Positions 10,201 to 22,075 of a stretch of 64,000 nt of DNA are shown here, one piece after another (position 1 is the stretch's first letter; the number at the start of each line of letters is the position of its first letter). The notes beneath the pieces were generated by a model. That model was not told the DNA's origin and made no database searches. It worked only from the letters and a program-made list of their open reading frames with translations. Both the position numbers and the translations under genes were made by a program. The stretch is from Bursaphelenchus xylophilus (taxonomy: Eukaryota > Nematoda > Chromadorea > Rhabditida > Aphelenchoididae): positions 1,550,001-1,614,000 of the forward strand of contig CAJFCV020000002.1 in the NCBI GenBank assembly GCA_904066235.2. Direction: 5' to 3'.

Positions 10201-12988
10201 ATGCTTGGCTCAAAATGTAACATCTGGATCAATTTCGCAATTTTTGCTTTGCATATTTTGTTTCCATGCATGCTGGCACTAGAACAATCTCCTCAACTGG
10301 TGAGTTATTAACATGCTTTGCAAAAAAGACTGTGATTTCAAGGTCAAACAATAGACCGAAATGCCTCACTTTTTTGTTGAGCTTTGAGACAAAAAATTTT
10401 GTAATTATTTCTACTGTCGAAAGGGATGTTTCTGCAAAAAATAAATTCTTTTTACTCAAAACTGGAACAGATATGGCCAAAAAAAGTTTTTATCTCTGCC
10501 AGAATTTCGCTTTTTACGGTTGCAAGATCGTTGTGATATCTCAGCTCCTGCGGATTAAAACTGTATTTTAAAATAATCACCCTGCTCTTTCAGGAATGTC
10601 TGGACGACGGCATGCGTCTTCATTTTGTCCCCGAGCCCAACCAACCATTTTCTGGCCACGTCTACGTAAAAGGATTCTTCTTCAGCAAAAACTGTCATCT
10701 CGACTACAGTCGGAATGTAATTCGCGACCCCTTCTTTTTCCATGTCCCCTTCAAAAGTGAATGTCAAATCAAGCGGGAGAAACAGAAGCAAGGCACAAGC
10801 TACTCGATGATAGTGGTCGTTCAGCATCATCCATTGTTCATTACCGAAGTGGACAAGGCCTATGATGTGTCGTGTTTCTACAACGAGAATCAGAACAACT
10901 TGGAGCAATCGTTCGAGATCAACGACATGACAACGGCGGGGCTGTCGGACGAGAAGTTCCTGCCCGACTGCAGCTATGTTGTTGTGCAGGGCGGACTGAA
11001 TGGGGAGCCGGTGAAGTTTGCGAATATTGGAGAGACATTGATCCACAAGTGGTCGTGCGTCACTTGTAAGGGATTTTTTGCAATTTTCACAGCTGTCATG
11101 GCGTTTTCATTGGCTGGGCCGTCACTGAAAAGTGTCGGACCTGATCCAGCGGCAAAAAAAGTGCCATTTTGCACTCGGGAAGTATCAAAAAGTGCAGCAA
11201 AATACCTCCAAAAAACTCCGAATTCAAAAGCGATTTCAAGAGCGTGCAAAGTAACGTGTCTGATGCAGTAGCAAAAGCAATCATTTTGCATCCGGAAAGT
11301 ATCAAAAAATGTGGCAAAATGCCTCCTTCTCCAACAAAAAAAAACTCCTTTTTGAAGGGCGCGCTTTTGAAATCAGACTTTTTTAAAACAGGGGGAGGTA
11401 TTTTGCTACATTTTTTGATACTTTCCGGATGCAAAATGGTACGTTTTTTCCCACAAAATCAGGTTCGCTACTCAAGTTTCCATTCATTTTTTCAGCGAAC
11501 CAAGGGATTCTGGTGCACACTTGTTATGTCCGTGATGGCGCTGGAACTGAGTTCCTTCTGCTGGACGATAGAGGGTATGCTTCTTTTTCTTTGTTTAAAT
11601 CCGACATTTTTTCATTTTTCTCCAAATTTTGAGTTTCAGATGTCCCACAAACGGCTCCCTAATCAAAGAGATTACCTATTCCTCAAACTTGACCAGCGCC
11701 TATTCACCGATCAACGCGTTCAAATTTGCGGATCAGATGATTGTGTATTTCAGTTGTCAGATTACGTTGTGCCGACAGGAAGACCAAGGATGTGAGGGGA
11801 TAACGGTGAGCTAAGTTTAACTTTAAAACGCTTTTTTTATCACAGACATGTCATTCTATATGCGTTTACTTTAGCCGCCCGCTTGTGGGCTTCCTACAAT
11901 TCCCGACCGCAACACAACAAATCCGGATGAAGGCGTGGATATTGATGGCAACGGCGGTAAGAGTTCCAAAGAGATCATAAAATCGCCTTAAATTTTACGA
12001 CGCTTGCCGAAAAATCAAGTCAAAAAATTCGTATTCAGCTGTAATTTCAGTGACTTCAACAACGACCACAACGACAACCACAACTCAGCCGAACAATGAC
12101 ATCAATGGTCGCTCAGAGGCGCAGCAAGCTGACCCTTCAAATATCTTCTTCTCGATGCCTTTCCCATCAGCACGGCATGCAAGAAAACGGAGAGAAAACA
12201 ATTACACAGATGTCACATTGGACGTGAATTCTGACTCGGTAGGTTGTGTGTGAAGACTAGAAAAATGAACACCATTTTTCAGTTAATTATCTTTACGAAG
12301 GATGAAAATCCAGGCGGAAGTCTGGCCTTCCGAATGGACAACATCTGCTCTGCCGCGTATGGGCAGATCAGTATTGGATGGTTGTGTCTTATAATTGGTA
12401 TGGAAATACGGCAAAAAGAACGTTGCTACAGTGGCGGACCTGATACAGTGGCAAAAAACGTGCCATTTTGCATCCGGGAAGTATCAAAAAATGTAGCAAA
12501 ATACCTGCCTCTCCAAGTGAAAAAATCTGATTTCATAAACGCACCTGCTCTTCTTTGTGAGGGACCCTTCAAAACGGAGTTTTTTAGTTGGAGAGTGAGG
12601 TATTTTGCTACATTTCTTTGTAATAAATGATACGTTTTTTGTCACTGGATCAGGTCCGTCATTGTAGTGGGCGGGAGGTGGAGTACCCAAACGAAATTAG
12701 CGACAAAAGTGGGGCGGGTGGCAAGATGAGTTAAAAATTTGGGCATGGTGACCTCCACCCTCCAGAATTTTCTGTCATCTACGCCCAAGACAAAGAATAA
12801 CGCCCTCCCAACCTTAATTTGAATTTACAGGTCTAGTCGCGACTTGTGGAACCGTCCTCTTTATTCAACATCAACATTACGAGCGTCGACTATCAAACAT
12901 GGCCAAGCTCGTCATGCCGTTGGAAATGAGCTTTCAACGCCCGCAAGTTCCTAGAAGTCAGGCCGACCAAGCGTTTGTCTATCAATAG
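10201..12988 (+). CDS. ZP-domain (cuticlin-like) type I transmembrane protein
   Basis: Eight exons join in phase (10201-10299, 10594-11065, 11496-11574, 11640-11805, 11875-11956, 12051-12238, 12283-12397, 12831-12988), giving 452 residues. An N-terminal hydrophobic signal (about 9-27) is followed by a zona pellucida domain (about 34-280). Family landmarks are CLDDGMRLHF, GHVYVKG, CHLDY, the linker-side PDCSY, and a ZP-C with PVKFANIGETLIHKWSC, FKFADQ and VYFSCQITLC. A Thr-rich spacer (about 300-312) precedes a consensus furin-type site RKRR (about 344-347). One transmembrane helix (about 390-411) and a short basic tail end the protein. ZP proteins of this kind polymerise at the apical surface into cuticle or epithelial matrix after cleavage at the furin site. 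Introns 2 and 7 carry miniature elements. A poly(A) signal AATAAA follows at about 13057. Confidence 0.9.
11130..11471. mobile_element. Palindromic miniature elements, copy 4 (apparently two units)
   Basis: A left half starting GTCGGACCTGATCCAGCGG is interrupted at about 11258 by a second left end (TCTGATGCAGTAGCAAAAGC), then one right half ends near 11471. It lies in intron 2 of the ZP gene. The structure suggests one copy inserted into another, or unequal recombination. Confidence 0.65.
12429..12664. mobile_element. Palindromic miniature element, copy 5
   Basis: Left end CAGTGGCGGACCTGAT, right end ATCAGGTCCGTCATTG, flanked on both sides by TA (12427-12428, 12665-12666). This copy shows the target duplication best. 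It lies in intron 7 of the ZP gene. Confidence 0.85.
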
Positions 12989-13485
12989 AGAGAAGAGCGG
13001 CTTTATTCGACGTCAATACGGGTGAAGAAGGATTGAAAACTTTAAGAAAGACATTTTAATAAACACAAAGGCGGAAATACATACATATTTTGGGAAAAAT
13101 TGTCTGAGAAAGCAATCAAAAACTAATTATAATTTTTGACTTCTGTAGTAAAATTTGTTTGTCGTTCGCACTCCGAAAATTAATTTTCCGTGAAAATTGC
13201 TACATTTGCAAGCAAATTATGCACGTTTGTGAAGGAATTCTGCGAAGATCCCTTGGAAATTCAAGGATCATTTTTTGGTCTCTCCCACAAGACCTTCCGA
13301 ACATCATAGACTCAGGAATTCCACTGGTCACCGCGGAAAAACATTCCCCGCATAACCCAATCCAGCGGGACAATATACATTTATTCATGAGATCAACGAG
13401 AAGTCACAACCTTTGCTTAAATACGTCTATTATTACTGAGGGAATATAGCCACAAGAAAAAACGTTGGAAATGCAGTGCGCGTGT

Positions 13486-14281
13486 TCAGTAGTCGAAGAG
13501 GTACGGTCGGTTCCGCGCAACGCGACCGAACCGCCCCATGAACGGCGCGAAGTTGTGGCCGAAGCCGGGCGGCATCTCGCCCTGCTGGAAGTGCTGGATG
13601 CGGACGTTGGAGCGGAAGCTGGGATGCGGCACGCGTTTCTCCATGAACTGAAAAATAACAGGATTGTTTAAGAAATGAGTTCCTTCTACTGGACGATGAT
13701 CCTCGCTGAAGTTTTGTTAATTACAAAGTTTGAATTTTATTTTAATGGGGAGTAAGATTGACTGAGATTCAAATTGAAGAAACGCAATGTTTGGGCGCTA
13801 TGATATTGATGAAATTCGACGCGTTTACAAGCAGAACCCTCCTTGACACAATTACAAATGCAGAACTCAAAGCCAAATCCAAATAAAACTTGTCACAGAT
13901 CTAGTCAAATTTTTTTCTCAAGACATTTTTAGCCCACGCTTCGTAAAGACAAAATAAAAATAGTTTTTTTTTGCTGTAATGTGTCCCAAAAACTGTTTCT
14001 TATGGACAATACCTAGATTCTGTATGTTCTTTTGCCTTAGGCGAGCGTTCTAGATCTTTTTGTTCCGGTAATTCACAAAATTTTCATTTTATACGGCCAC
14101 TTTTCAGGAAAGTCTTATTTTTAAAGTCAAACCTCAAGTAATTCCCTTGCAAAAGGCCTACAGTAAGACTCTCTTCCCCCCCTACCTTTTCCTCCTCCTC
14201 GATCGAACTCTGCCCTTGAGCCACAATACTCATGAGCACCATGACGAGCGCCAAAAGCATACTCGACCAGCCGAGGTGCAT
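13486..14281 (-). CDS. Putative RFamide-like neuropeptide precursor
   Basis: Two exons join in phase 0: 14186-14281 and 13486-13647 (intron GT...TTTTTCAG), giving 85 residues. Residues 1-22 (MHLGWSSMLLALVMVLMSIV...) are a signal peptide. A short acidic spacer ends in MEKR, a dibasic cleavage site (residues 36-37). The following 35-residue segment ends in APFMGRFGR: a C-terminal Arg-Phe, an amidation-donor Gly (73) and Arg (74). That is the layout of an FMRFamide-like prepropeptide with a single long product. The remaining 11 residues end in LFDY. AATAAA occurs on this strand at 13380-13385. I do not recognise a named orthologue. A small secreted protein of another kind would be the alternative. 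Confidence 0.6.
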
Positions 14282-16184
14282 CTTTCCGTTTCAGTCGACT
14301 GAAAGTCCATAAATTCAATAAAGAAACATGTGGCAGTCAATTTCATTCTCACGTCACGGTAGTTTAATGGTCACGGCGGGTGGTTTTTATGGCGAGGGTG
14401 AAGGACAAAGCGACGTGGGGCTGTGAAAAACAAACTGCAGCATTTATGGCCAAATTTAGCTGTACTTGCGAGGAATTAAAAACGATTTCTGACTTACAGA
14501 CGTCTGAGGAGGCGGAAATTGTAGTTTTATAAAAAATTATGGGCTAAAGGCTACGCGATTTTAGCCAGAAGGTTCTAAAGTGACAGAAGAGAAGGCCGTT
14601 TTTCTGCAAATAGTCTGATTTCATTTCACTTTCGAAATCGAGCCTTCTTATGTGAGGTGAGTTTTTAACGGCCGAGTTCGTTGAATTTGAAGAATTTGAT
14701 TGATAAGCCAGCTTTGATGAGTGATTTTTCAACGAAATTCTTGACCATAAAAAACACGAACTTTGCAAAATTTGCAAGGCCTACTTTGGAAGGGTCAAAG
14801 AACCGAAAATAGAGTAAATAAGCGGAAAAAATCATCGAAGCGATTGGCCAAACATGCCAAAAAAGCAAAGAATATCTTATTCTAGCAGCATAACTGCTCA
14901 TAAATTTGTTACAGTAACTATGTGGCACTAAGTACTCATATGATTTTAATGAAATAACGTTTTGAACAAGCGTTCATAGAACTCAAAATATAATAAATAT
15001 TTTTCAAAATAAAATAATACATCTGTTCTTATCAGCATGAGTAGTAATGGGACCGCAAACATGAAAGGCCGATGTCTTTCGTAATAGATAACAAAAGTCG
15101 TAAATTTTGTAAGGTTTTCTATTTTTAGCTAACTTTCAAAGGAGGTTGCGAACATGCAATGTAATTTTTTATGTGTTTTGTAGGGCTTCTGGGACGACTA
15201 AGATGGCCAATACCATTCTGAAAACGTATAGCTGGCCAACAACATTAAAAATGTTGCCAAAAAAGGTCTTTATAAAAAGATTTGCGCAATAAAATTTAGT
15301 ACCGAAAGGCTCTACATTTACCCCCAAACCATCTCCCACCAATGCTCTAATGCCCTTTGGCAACCACGCTCGATCGGGACCTTATTTTAGAGACCTCACC
15401 GAACGCTTCAACTCCCGTTTCAGGCTCCGCCTCCGGAAGCGAAAAACTCAAAGACTTTGCCCTTGGGGGCCGGGACGTAAAAACCAAATGCGTTCGCAAA
15501 TGTCGAGTGCCATTTGAAGGTAAACATGACCTTCGGCGAAGTCACAAATTTCCGAAATTTGCCTAACTCCAGATTTGGCCCCGAAATTCGCAGCTAACGC
15601 CAAACGAGGAAACTTCGGGAAATTAAGAGGATTGCTGGTTGACAAAAAAGGGCTGTAAAGCAGTAAACATGATTGAAGTTTGAGCTATTATCAAAAATTG
15701 GGAAAGCAGGAAGCGAACTGTGGAAAATGGGGCATATGGCATTTTTTGAGTGATCTTGTTGCAAAACTGATCAACATGTTTTGCAAAAATAGGTCTTGTT
15801 TCGTCATGTTCGAAGTATATATAGGCCAGAACTATATGACACAAAAATCAAACCAAAAATGCAAAAAAAAAATCTAAAATTATTGATCTGTGAAAACGAC
15901 CGTTTTGTCATGTTCGTGTAAGGCGGCTTTCATGGCCATATCTGTAAAGAAGATGCCAGAAAATCCCCATAACACCAAATATAACCTAAAAAAATGCCTA
16001 AGTTATCCTGAAAGAATGAAAGTTTGTCTAATATGTTAAAATACGCCATGGAATGATGCCGTTTTGCCAAGATCTACAGATCGCGATCTATCCAAAAAAT
16101 GCTCGGAAAATCCCAAAAACCATCGAAGACCCATGTATAGATGCTCCAAACATTCAGAAGATTTACTTATTGAAGTGAAAGTTA
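14282..16184. other. Intergenic, no supported gene
   Basis: AT-rich sequence with short scattered open frames only. A slightly GC-richer patch at about 15350-15560 is open in one + frame (about 69 codons) but has no recognisable motif or splice context. Confidence 0.4.
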
Positions 16185-16429
16185 CAGTGCCGGACCCGAT
16201 CCAGCGGTAAAAACGTATCATTTTGCATCCGGGAAGTATCAAAAATGTAGCAAAATACCTCAATCTCCAAGTGAAAAAATTCCGATTTCAGAAGTGGGCC
16301 CTTCTTTTTGTAAAGGAAGTGCCTTTAAAACGGAATGTTTAAATTGGAGCGGGAGGCATTTTGCTACATTTTTAATACTTCCCGGATGCAAAATGGTAGG
16401 TTTTTTGCCACTGCATCAGGTTCGTCACT
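16185..16429. mobile_element. Palindromic miniature element, copy 6
   Basis: Left end CAGTGCCGGACCCGATCC after TA at 16183-16184, right end GCATCAGGTTCGTCACTA. Intergenic. Confidence 0.75.
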
Positions 16430-17867
16430 ATATCCGTGAGGACGTGCGGACATACCAAACAAAATATAGCTCCTATGCCATCATGACCGCACCTTTTTTT
16501 CTGGCCTTTGGCGTCATTTAGTAACCATGTGGATGCCGGCGGCCAACAAGTCCATTCATCAACAAGATTTTAAATCTAATTTGACGTCCGTTTTTAATGC
16601 AAATTAATCATTCAAAGGATTCAAAACAAGGGCATGCACCTCTCTTCATTTGCCTTTTTAATAAGATTGAGTGTGCGGGGATACTGTAAGAGTAATATGA
16701 TGATTGAATGGTCGGAAAATACATCTAACGGATTAAAACAAGAGTAAAAAATTCGAGAAGTTGCGTTTCATTCAAACCACTAATCCACAAAGTCGTCAGC
16801 CCTCTTCCGCACATCAAAAAGTCATTTTATTTTGAAGTACATAATGAGAGGACTTAACGCCCAATGAATTATTAATCCGTATTAAGCTTTTCGTAAACTA
16901 AATTCCTCAAGTTAATCGACGAGTATTTGCTCTTAAGGATGCCATCATTTGACGCGTTTTTCCTCCGCAAATAATAAAGCACTTTCTAAGCCTTGGAACA
17001 GTAAATTTGGGGAATAAATAAAGATTAAGCAGCAAAGTTGACAACTGTACGACGACGGCTCATCTTTTATGCAGAAGCTGCACGTCTAGTCGAGCATTTG
17101 TATAAGATGACTGGTAAAGAATGGGACGCATTACATCGAGGAACCGTGTCCACGTCGTACAAGGGTAGTTGTCTAGACCGATCGTTAATCGCATTATTTG
17201 AGGACTAATAAGTGCAGTAAAGTTTGGCGGCCGAGCTTAATGTGTTTTTTGCGTAAATGGGAAGAATAAAAAGAGTTTCTTGGCAATGAAAATCACCTAC
17301 AAGGCTTCAGATTTGTGAATAACTTTTTTGCGTGACGGACACTCTAACAGCAAAATATATCGCAAGAAAGGCTTGAGGTTCTAAAAAACACCACTGGATT
17401 AATCTTGGCTCAAATTTACAACATCATTTTTCAAAGAGATCGTCAGTTTACAGTTTGCAGAGATCAATAAGAATCTTTGATCCAAAATCGTAAAAGATTT
17501 GCGCTGCTTTCCAGTTTTATGTTTGAAAACAACAGTCTTAACTTCGGCGTATGTAATGCAATTATTAAAACAATGAAAGTATTTTGCACTAAAACAAAAC
17601 CGTAATAGAAAAAATGGTGTTTTCGTCTGCCCTTGCATCCAGCCTGCACGCCTGCAGAAGTAACTGCTGAATACCCTGAATAGAAGCGCGAGCAAAAAAA
17701 CAATGGAAGAAAATTATCTGGCCCGCTCAGAATCCACATCCAAATTTTAGCCAATATAAGAGCTTGATGAATTAAGTGCGAGTGAATTTTAATTTGGCTC
17801 TTTGATAAGTAAGAGCTAAGAACTGGAAGAAAATTTGAGCATCGCACCTCGACCTGTTTTATAAATA
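16430..17867. other. Intergenic, nothing recognised
   Basis: Roughly 1.4 kb of AT-rich sequence without a convincing open frame, repeat or RNA gene. Confidence 0.4.
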
Positions 17868-18090
17868 TTGTGGGGTCCTGAGGCAGTGGCAAAAAACGTA
17901 TCATTTTGCTTCCGGGAAGTATCAAAAATGCAGCAAAATGCTTCCCTCTCCAAGTGAAAAAACTTCGTTTTGAAGGGCGCGCTAGCGCGCTTTTGAAGTC
18001 GGTATTTTTTTCACTTGAAGAGAGAAGTATTTTGCCACATTTTTGATAATTCTCGGATGAAAAATTTGTACACTTTGTCCGACCGGCTTT
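17868..18090. mobile_element. Palindromic miniature element, copy 7 (decayed right end)
   Basis: The left half (GGGGTCCTGAGGCAGTGGC) and the central GGGCGCGCTAGCGCGC palindrome are clear. The right end has lost its terminal bases. Confidence 0.7.
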
Positions 18091-18664
18091 ATTTATGGTT
18101 CGGTCTCTCTTGTCACCCGTTTGGCAATTAAACTCTTGAAACTTCAAGAAACAGGATGGTCTCTGGACAAGTCAATTTTTCCTTCATTTCCCAAATCTCG
18201 TAAGCCCTTGCACTCTACCATCCACTAACGGAAATCCCCATTACTCACTGCAAAAACTCATTTGATGTTTTTTAAAACATCAACTCCAAATAACTTCCAT
18301 TCTTGCACATGGCCGTAATTTGTTTTTCAAGATGTCTCAAGGGAATGTCTGGCCACAAACAATGGGCGACCTCTGCACAAGTCATTAGAGCTACGGTAGA
18401 GAAGAGGAGTTGTTATCATTTCCGGACAAAATTGACAACCAAAGATAAAAGTAGCCCGTTTTTTGTAAATAGCCATAAAAGCGTACCCATTATTTCCGGT
18501 GAGGTTTAGTTTTACAATTAGGAGCGTCATTAAGTCAGGAAATGAGTAATTTGTTGGAAAGAGTTAGAGGCTGTATTTTGAGATTTAGGAGAAGATAATG
18601 GAAACGGCTCTCTGAATCACAAAAAAAAACACAAAACGCTGTAAAGTTGCGAAGCAGCAGACTA

Positions 18665-18770
18665 CAATGGCAGATCCAGTGGCAAAAAACTTGGCATTTT
18701 GCATACGGGAAGCATAAAAAAATGTGGTAAAATACCTGCCTCTCCAAGTGAAAAGACTCCGATTTCAAAA
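18665..18770. mobile_element. Palindromic miniature element, left half only (copy 8a)
   Basis: Starts CAATGGCAGATCCAGTGGC after TA and stops abruptly near 18770. Here a direct duplication of the upstream flank begins. Confidence 0.65.
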
Positions 18771-18864
18771 TTTTAGGATTGAGGAGAAGATAATGGTAAC
18801 GGCTCTCCGAATCACAAGAAAGCACAAAACGCTGTAAAGTTGCGAAAGAGCAGCATCGAGACTG

Positions 18865-19074
18865 ATTCAGAGGCAAAAAACGTACCATTTGGCATCCGTA
18901 AAGTATCAAAGAATGCAGCAAAATATCTCCCTCATCAAGTCATTTTATACGAAAGGGAGCGTCTTTCAGAACAAAGTTCTCTAGTTGAAGAGGGAGGCAG
19001 TTTGCTGCATTTTCAATACCTTCCGGATGCAAAATGGTACTTTTTTTGCCACTGGATCACGTCCGTCATTGTGC
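18865..19074. mobile_element. Palindromic miniature element, copy 8b
   Basis: Both halves are present; the right end is GGATCACGTCCGTCATTG. The left flank (about 18771-18860) duplicates the flank of copy 8a. Confidence 0.7.
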
Positions 19075-19116
19075 AACATCGGACGTTTTGAAAATATTTA
19101 TTTATCTTGAGTTTTA

Positions 19117-20417
19117 CAGGGTGATTCAAAAAAAAATGGACACTTTTCTTTCTTCGATTTTTCTTGGCTTTGAATGTTTCTGGTAAAAAGGTACACATGG
19201 CATAAAACTACTACGTTATGTGTACATATTCATTGCAAAAATTGTTCACTAGCTGCAAAAGTTGCCGAGATATGGTTGCTTAAAAATTGCCGGGTCAGCG
19301 CACCCGTTCCCGCGGCGAATTTTACAAAGTTTTCGCTCATAAATGTCTGAAGGGTGTAACAGAGACGTTCTGATCGGTCTGAGCGAAACACAGACGCCTA
19401 TTCTCTAGGACCTTTTAAGGATTTAATCCAGGTCTTCCAGACAATGAAAAACCAGAGGCCAAAAGTTAGACAACCAGCGAGGGAAAATCAACGCTCATTT
19501 GGGCGCTTTTTGAAAAACTTAGCTCTGCCAAACGTGGTAAAAGTTTTAGAACCAATTCCATTTATAACACGTTTACTGCTCTATTATGAGTATATTAAAC
19601 GCATTTTTAACAATCGTACCCTTCAATTAGCAAAACTTCAAACAAAATTCCGACTTTTTTTGACTTTTGATGGGTCATCGCAATGATACGCGGATTCTGA
19701 AGGCTAGGTTTGTTCAAATTAACGGAGACCAATTTAAAATTGAAGAACGGACTTATATGACTATCGTATAAATGCAGCCTGTCGTAGTTGTCCGGGTTGT
19801 TGAAGAACGCCAACAAAAAAGTAAAATTTTTCTGGTCAAAAAATATCGGCGTCTCTGGTTATAGCCGGCTAAACTTTTATAAGCGCAGTACATGGCTAAT
19901 GCAAGCTACAATCAAATCAACTGCTGACTCATGTAAAGCAATGTTAGATGTCTTACAGGAATCACTTTTTGCCGTTATTAGCACAAGCCAGGCCGCCCTG
20001 CTAAGTTTTGAAACCCGATCATCCCAAAAATCCAGAACTATCTGGATGGGTCTCTTGTGGATCACGTTGCGAACTGCTGGAGCGTTATTAATAGAATAAT
20101 GTCAGCGTTTTCGCTTCTCGAGATTCCCCTTAGTATCTTAATAAACAGTCAACACGCAGTTTTTAGCTGGCTGTAAGAATTCAGCCCGTTAAAGATTTTT
20201 GGACCTGCAAAATTTTTGGAAAATTTGGTCAGAATATGGGCTGACCTAGTATTTTGGCTCGTACAAGCCGTTCAGCAAAAATATTTTAAAAATTGAAATA
20301 GGTTTCATGAAGCAGGATCGTTGACGATTTTAAGACTATTTTTCTTTCCACCGACTGCGGTATTCGTGGTGGGATAAACCGACTTCAAAATTTGTCCATT
20401 TTTTTTGAATCACCCTG
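19117..20417. mobile_element. Old 1.3-kb TA-flanked transposon, no intact transposase
   Basis: Left end CAGGGTGATTCAAAAAAAAA and right end TTTTTTTTGAATCACCCTG form an inverted repeat. Both are flanked by TA (19115-19116, 20418-20419), which fits a Tc1/mariner-superfamily element. Internal open frames are short and I cannot identify transposase motifs, so it looks decayed. The first 205 or so bases match an inverted fragment at about 47660-47874. Confidence 0.7.
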
Positions 20418-21033
20418 TATAGGGAGAGAATCCTTTGAAGAAACAAAGGAGAGCGCTTTATCAGGATGTCATTTGAGTGTGCAAAACATGTGCTGCAATT
20501 TTCAGGCCCTGGCGTGTAAATTATGCTATTGAAAACATGTCAAGTTCGAGAAAACGTAAATAGCACGTTTTGTTTTGGATTACAATATTAAGCAACACCA
20601 TACGTTCAAAGAATTGTTTTAAAAATGCATCTGGCCACATGGCTATGAAATGAAGACAGAATCCCAAATAATAGGCTAGTACAGCTAGATTTGAAACACG
20701 TGTTTACGGCTTGGGCAACAAAATATATATCAATAAAAATTCTTCAAAAGAACAAAGCCGGCAAAGTTGCAACAAACTCATATGCATTAGTGCACACGTA
20801 GAACGCTTCCATCATTCTGTTTTTTGTATTTCCCAAACCATAAAAGGTCGATTTAACAGCAGCTGTACCCTTTAAGTCGATGCCTATTTTCCACCTGCCC
20901 GAAAAACCACCGGTAATATTATTACAGTTTTTTATTTTTATATTTTCTTCCTAAACTTGCACCGCTTGTTCCCGGCAAAGATTATGTTTTACTATCGTCA
21001 TCGCATATCGTATATTTTTTTGCAACAGCGAAC
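20418..21033. other. Intergenic, nothing recognised
   Basis: AT-rich sequence between the old transposon and the ZP-like fragment. No supported feature. Confidence 0.4.
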
Positions 21034-21195
21034 ATGGTCGGGATGGAACTCATTCTTCTCCAGATCCGGCAATTTTCGTCACGTCTGCGTAGAAAGAAAC
21101 CTTCCGCAATTTTGAAAACTAGCAACGTCCCGGAAGTACCGAAAGATCCTCTGGTGTGGGAAACAGAAACAAAGCTGGAACAAAGGAATTTGTAA
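21034..21195 (+). pseudogene. Possible decayed copy of the ZP-gene second exon
   Basis: A 53-codon open frame starting MVGMELILLQIRQF. Its DNA resembles part of ZP-gene exon 2 by eye: TTTTCGTCACGTCTGCGTAG here against TTTTCTGGCCACGTCTACGT there, and GGGAAACAGAAACAAAG here against GGGAGAAACAGAAGCAAGG there, in the same order with deletions between. The reading frame is not the ZP frame, so any product would not be a ZP protein. The resemblance needs an alignment to confirm. Confidence 0.3.
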
Positions 21196-21780
21196 TGTGT
21201 GTAAAATTATAATTTGTTGTTATTTCCGGCATCGTACGTAAGAAGAAATAAGTTGGTGTTTTGATGATAATAATATAAGTGGCATATAAATGATAATTCT
21301 GTCACAAAAAAGTTCATTACTATATATATATATAAATATATATATATATCATATATTTTATAAATAAAAGAAAAAACACTCTTTCTGAATGTAATAAAAG
21401 AAGACAAAACTATAAAGTTTTCAGTGGGATGCGGCGCAAGACATGACGGTAAAAGGAAATAACCCAAGGGCAATACTCAGACTTGCTTAAATTTTGCGGT
21501 GCTTAGGTTGTTGTCATTTTCATCTATTCCTAAAAATTCAAGTTCGCGCTTTGCAGGTATAAGATATTCAACAATCTTTGCGGCCGAAAGGGCAAGCGAA
21601 CCGTAAAAGGTCATCTAAAGAAAAAACACTTTTTGATCATTTCTTTGCCAAGCTTACGTAACAAAACAATTCTTTTCTTTTGGGACATTACACCTTACGG
21701 TGGAAATAGCCAGAGAACTTTACAAGCAAGTATTACATTTTTAGAAATTTTGCGCCTACCTTGATCAAGATCTGAGTCTC
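21196..21780. other. Intergenic with AT microsatellite
   Basis: Contains a TA-dinucleotide run at about 21320-21352, interrupted by a few bases. No gene seen. Confidence 0.4.
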
Positions 21781-22073
21781 GTGCTTTGAGTATTTACTCT
21801 GCTGGCATGTACATAATTTTGACCGTCGTAACGTACGTAAGCAGAGTTTCCACCATGCAATACGATGTGATTTTAAAAAAAAAGGCCCCAATTGTCTCCG
21901 CCGAGAACTGGCCTCTCCGCCGACGAAAAAAAATGTTTTTTTGCTCGGTACTAAAAATTAAAAGTTGACCGTCCAACTTTTAATTTTTAGAAACAAGAAG
22001 AATTTCCGCGATAACTCCCAAGAGCTCAAAGATATTCGCAAAAAGTTTCTGTCACATTTCTTGAAACACCCTG
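21780..22073. repeat. Dispersed repeat ending GAAACACCCTG
   Basis: Inverted relative to the repeat at 55057-56729. It shares the TTTCGTCGGCGGAG / CTCGGCGGAGACAATT core and the terminus CAGGGTGTTTCAAGAAAT (reverse complement), followed by TA at 22074-22075. The left boundary is uncertain. Confidence 0.6.
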
Positions 22074-22075
22074 TA

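Noticed and set aside
10340..10500. Possible extra exon in intron 1 of the ZP gene
   Set aside because: The open frame resembles the inside of the family-2 repeat (GTTTCTGCAAAAAATAAATTC), and the flanking exons already join in phase without it.
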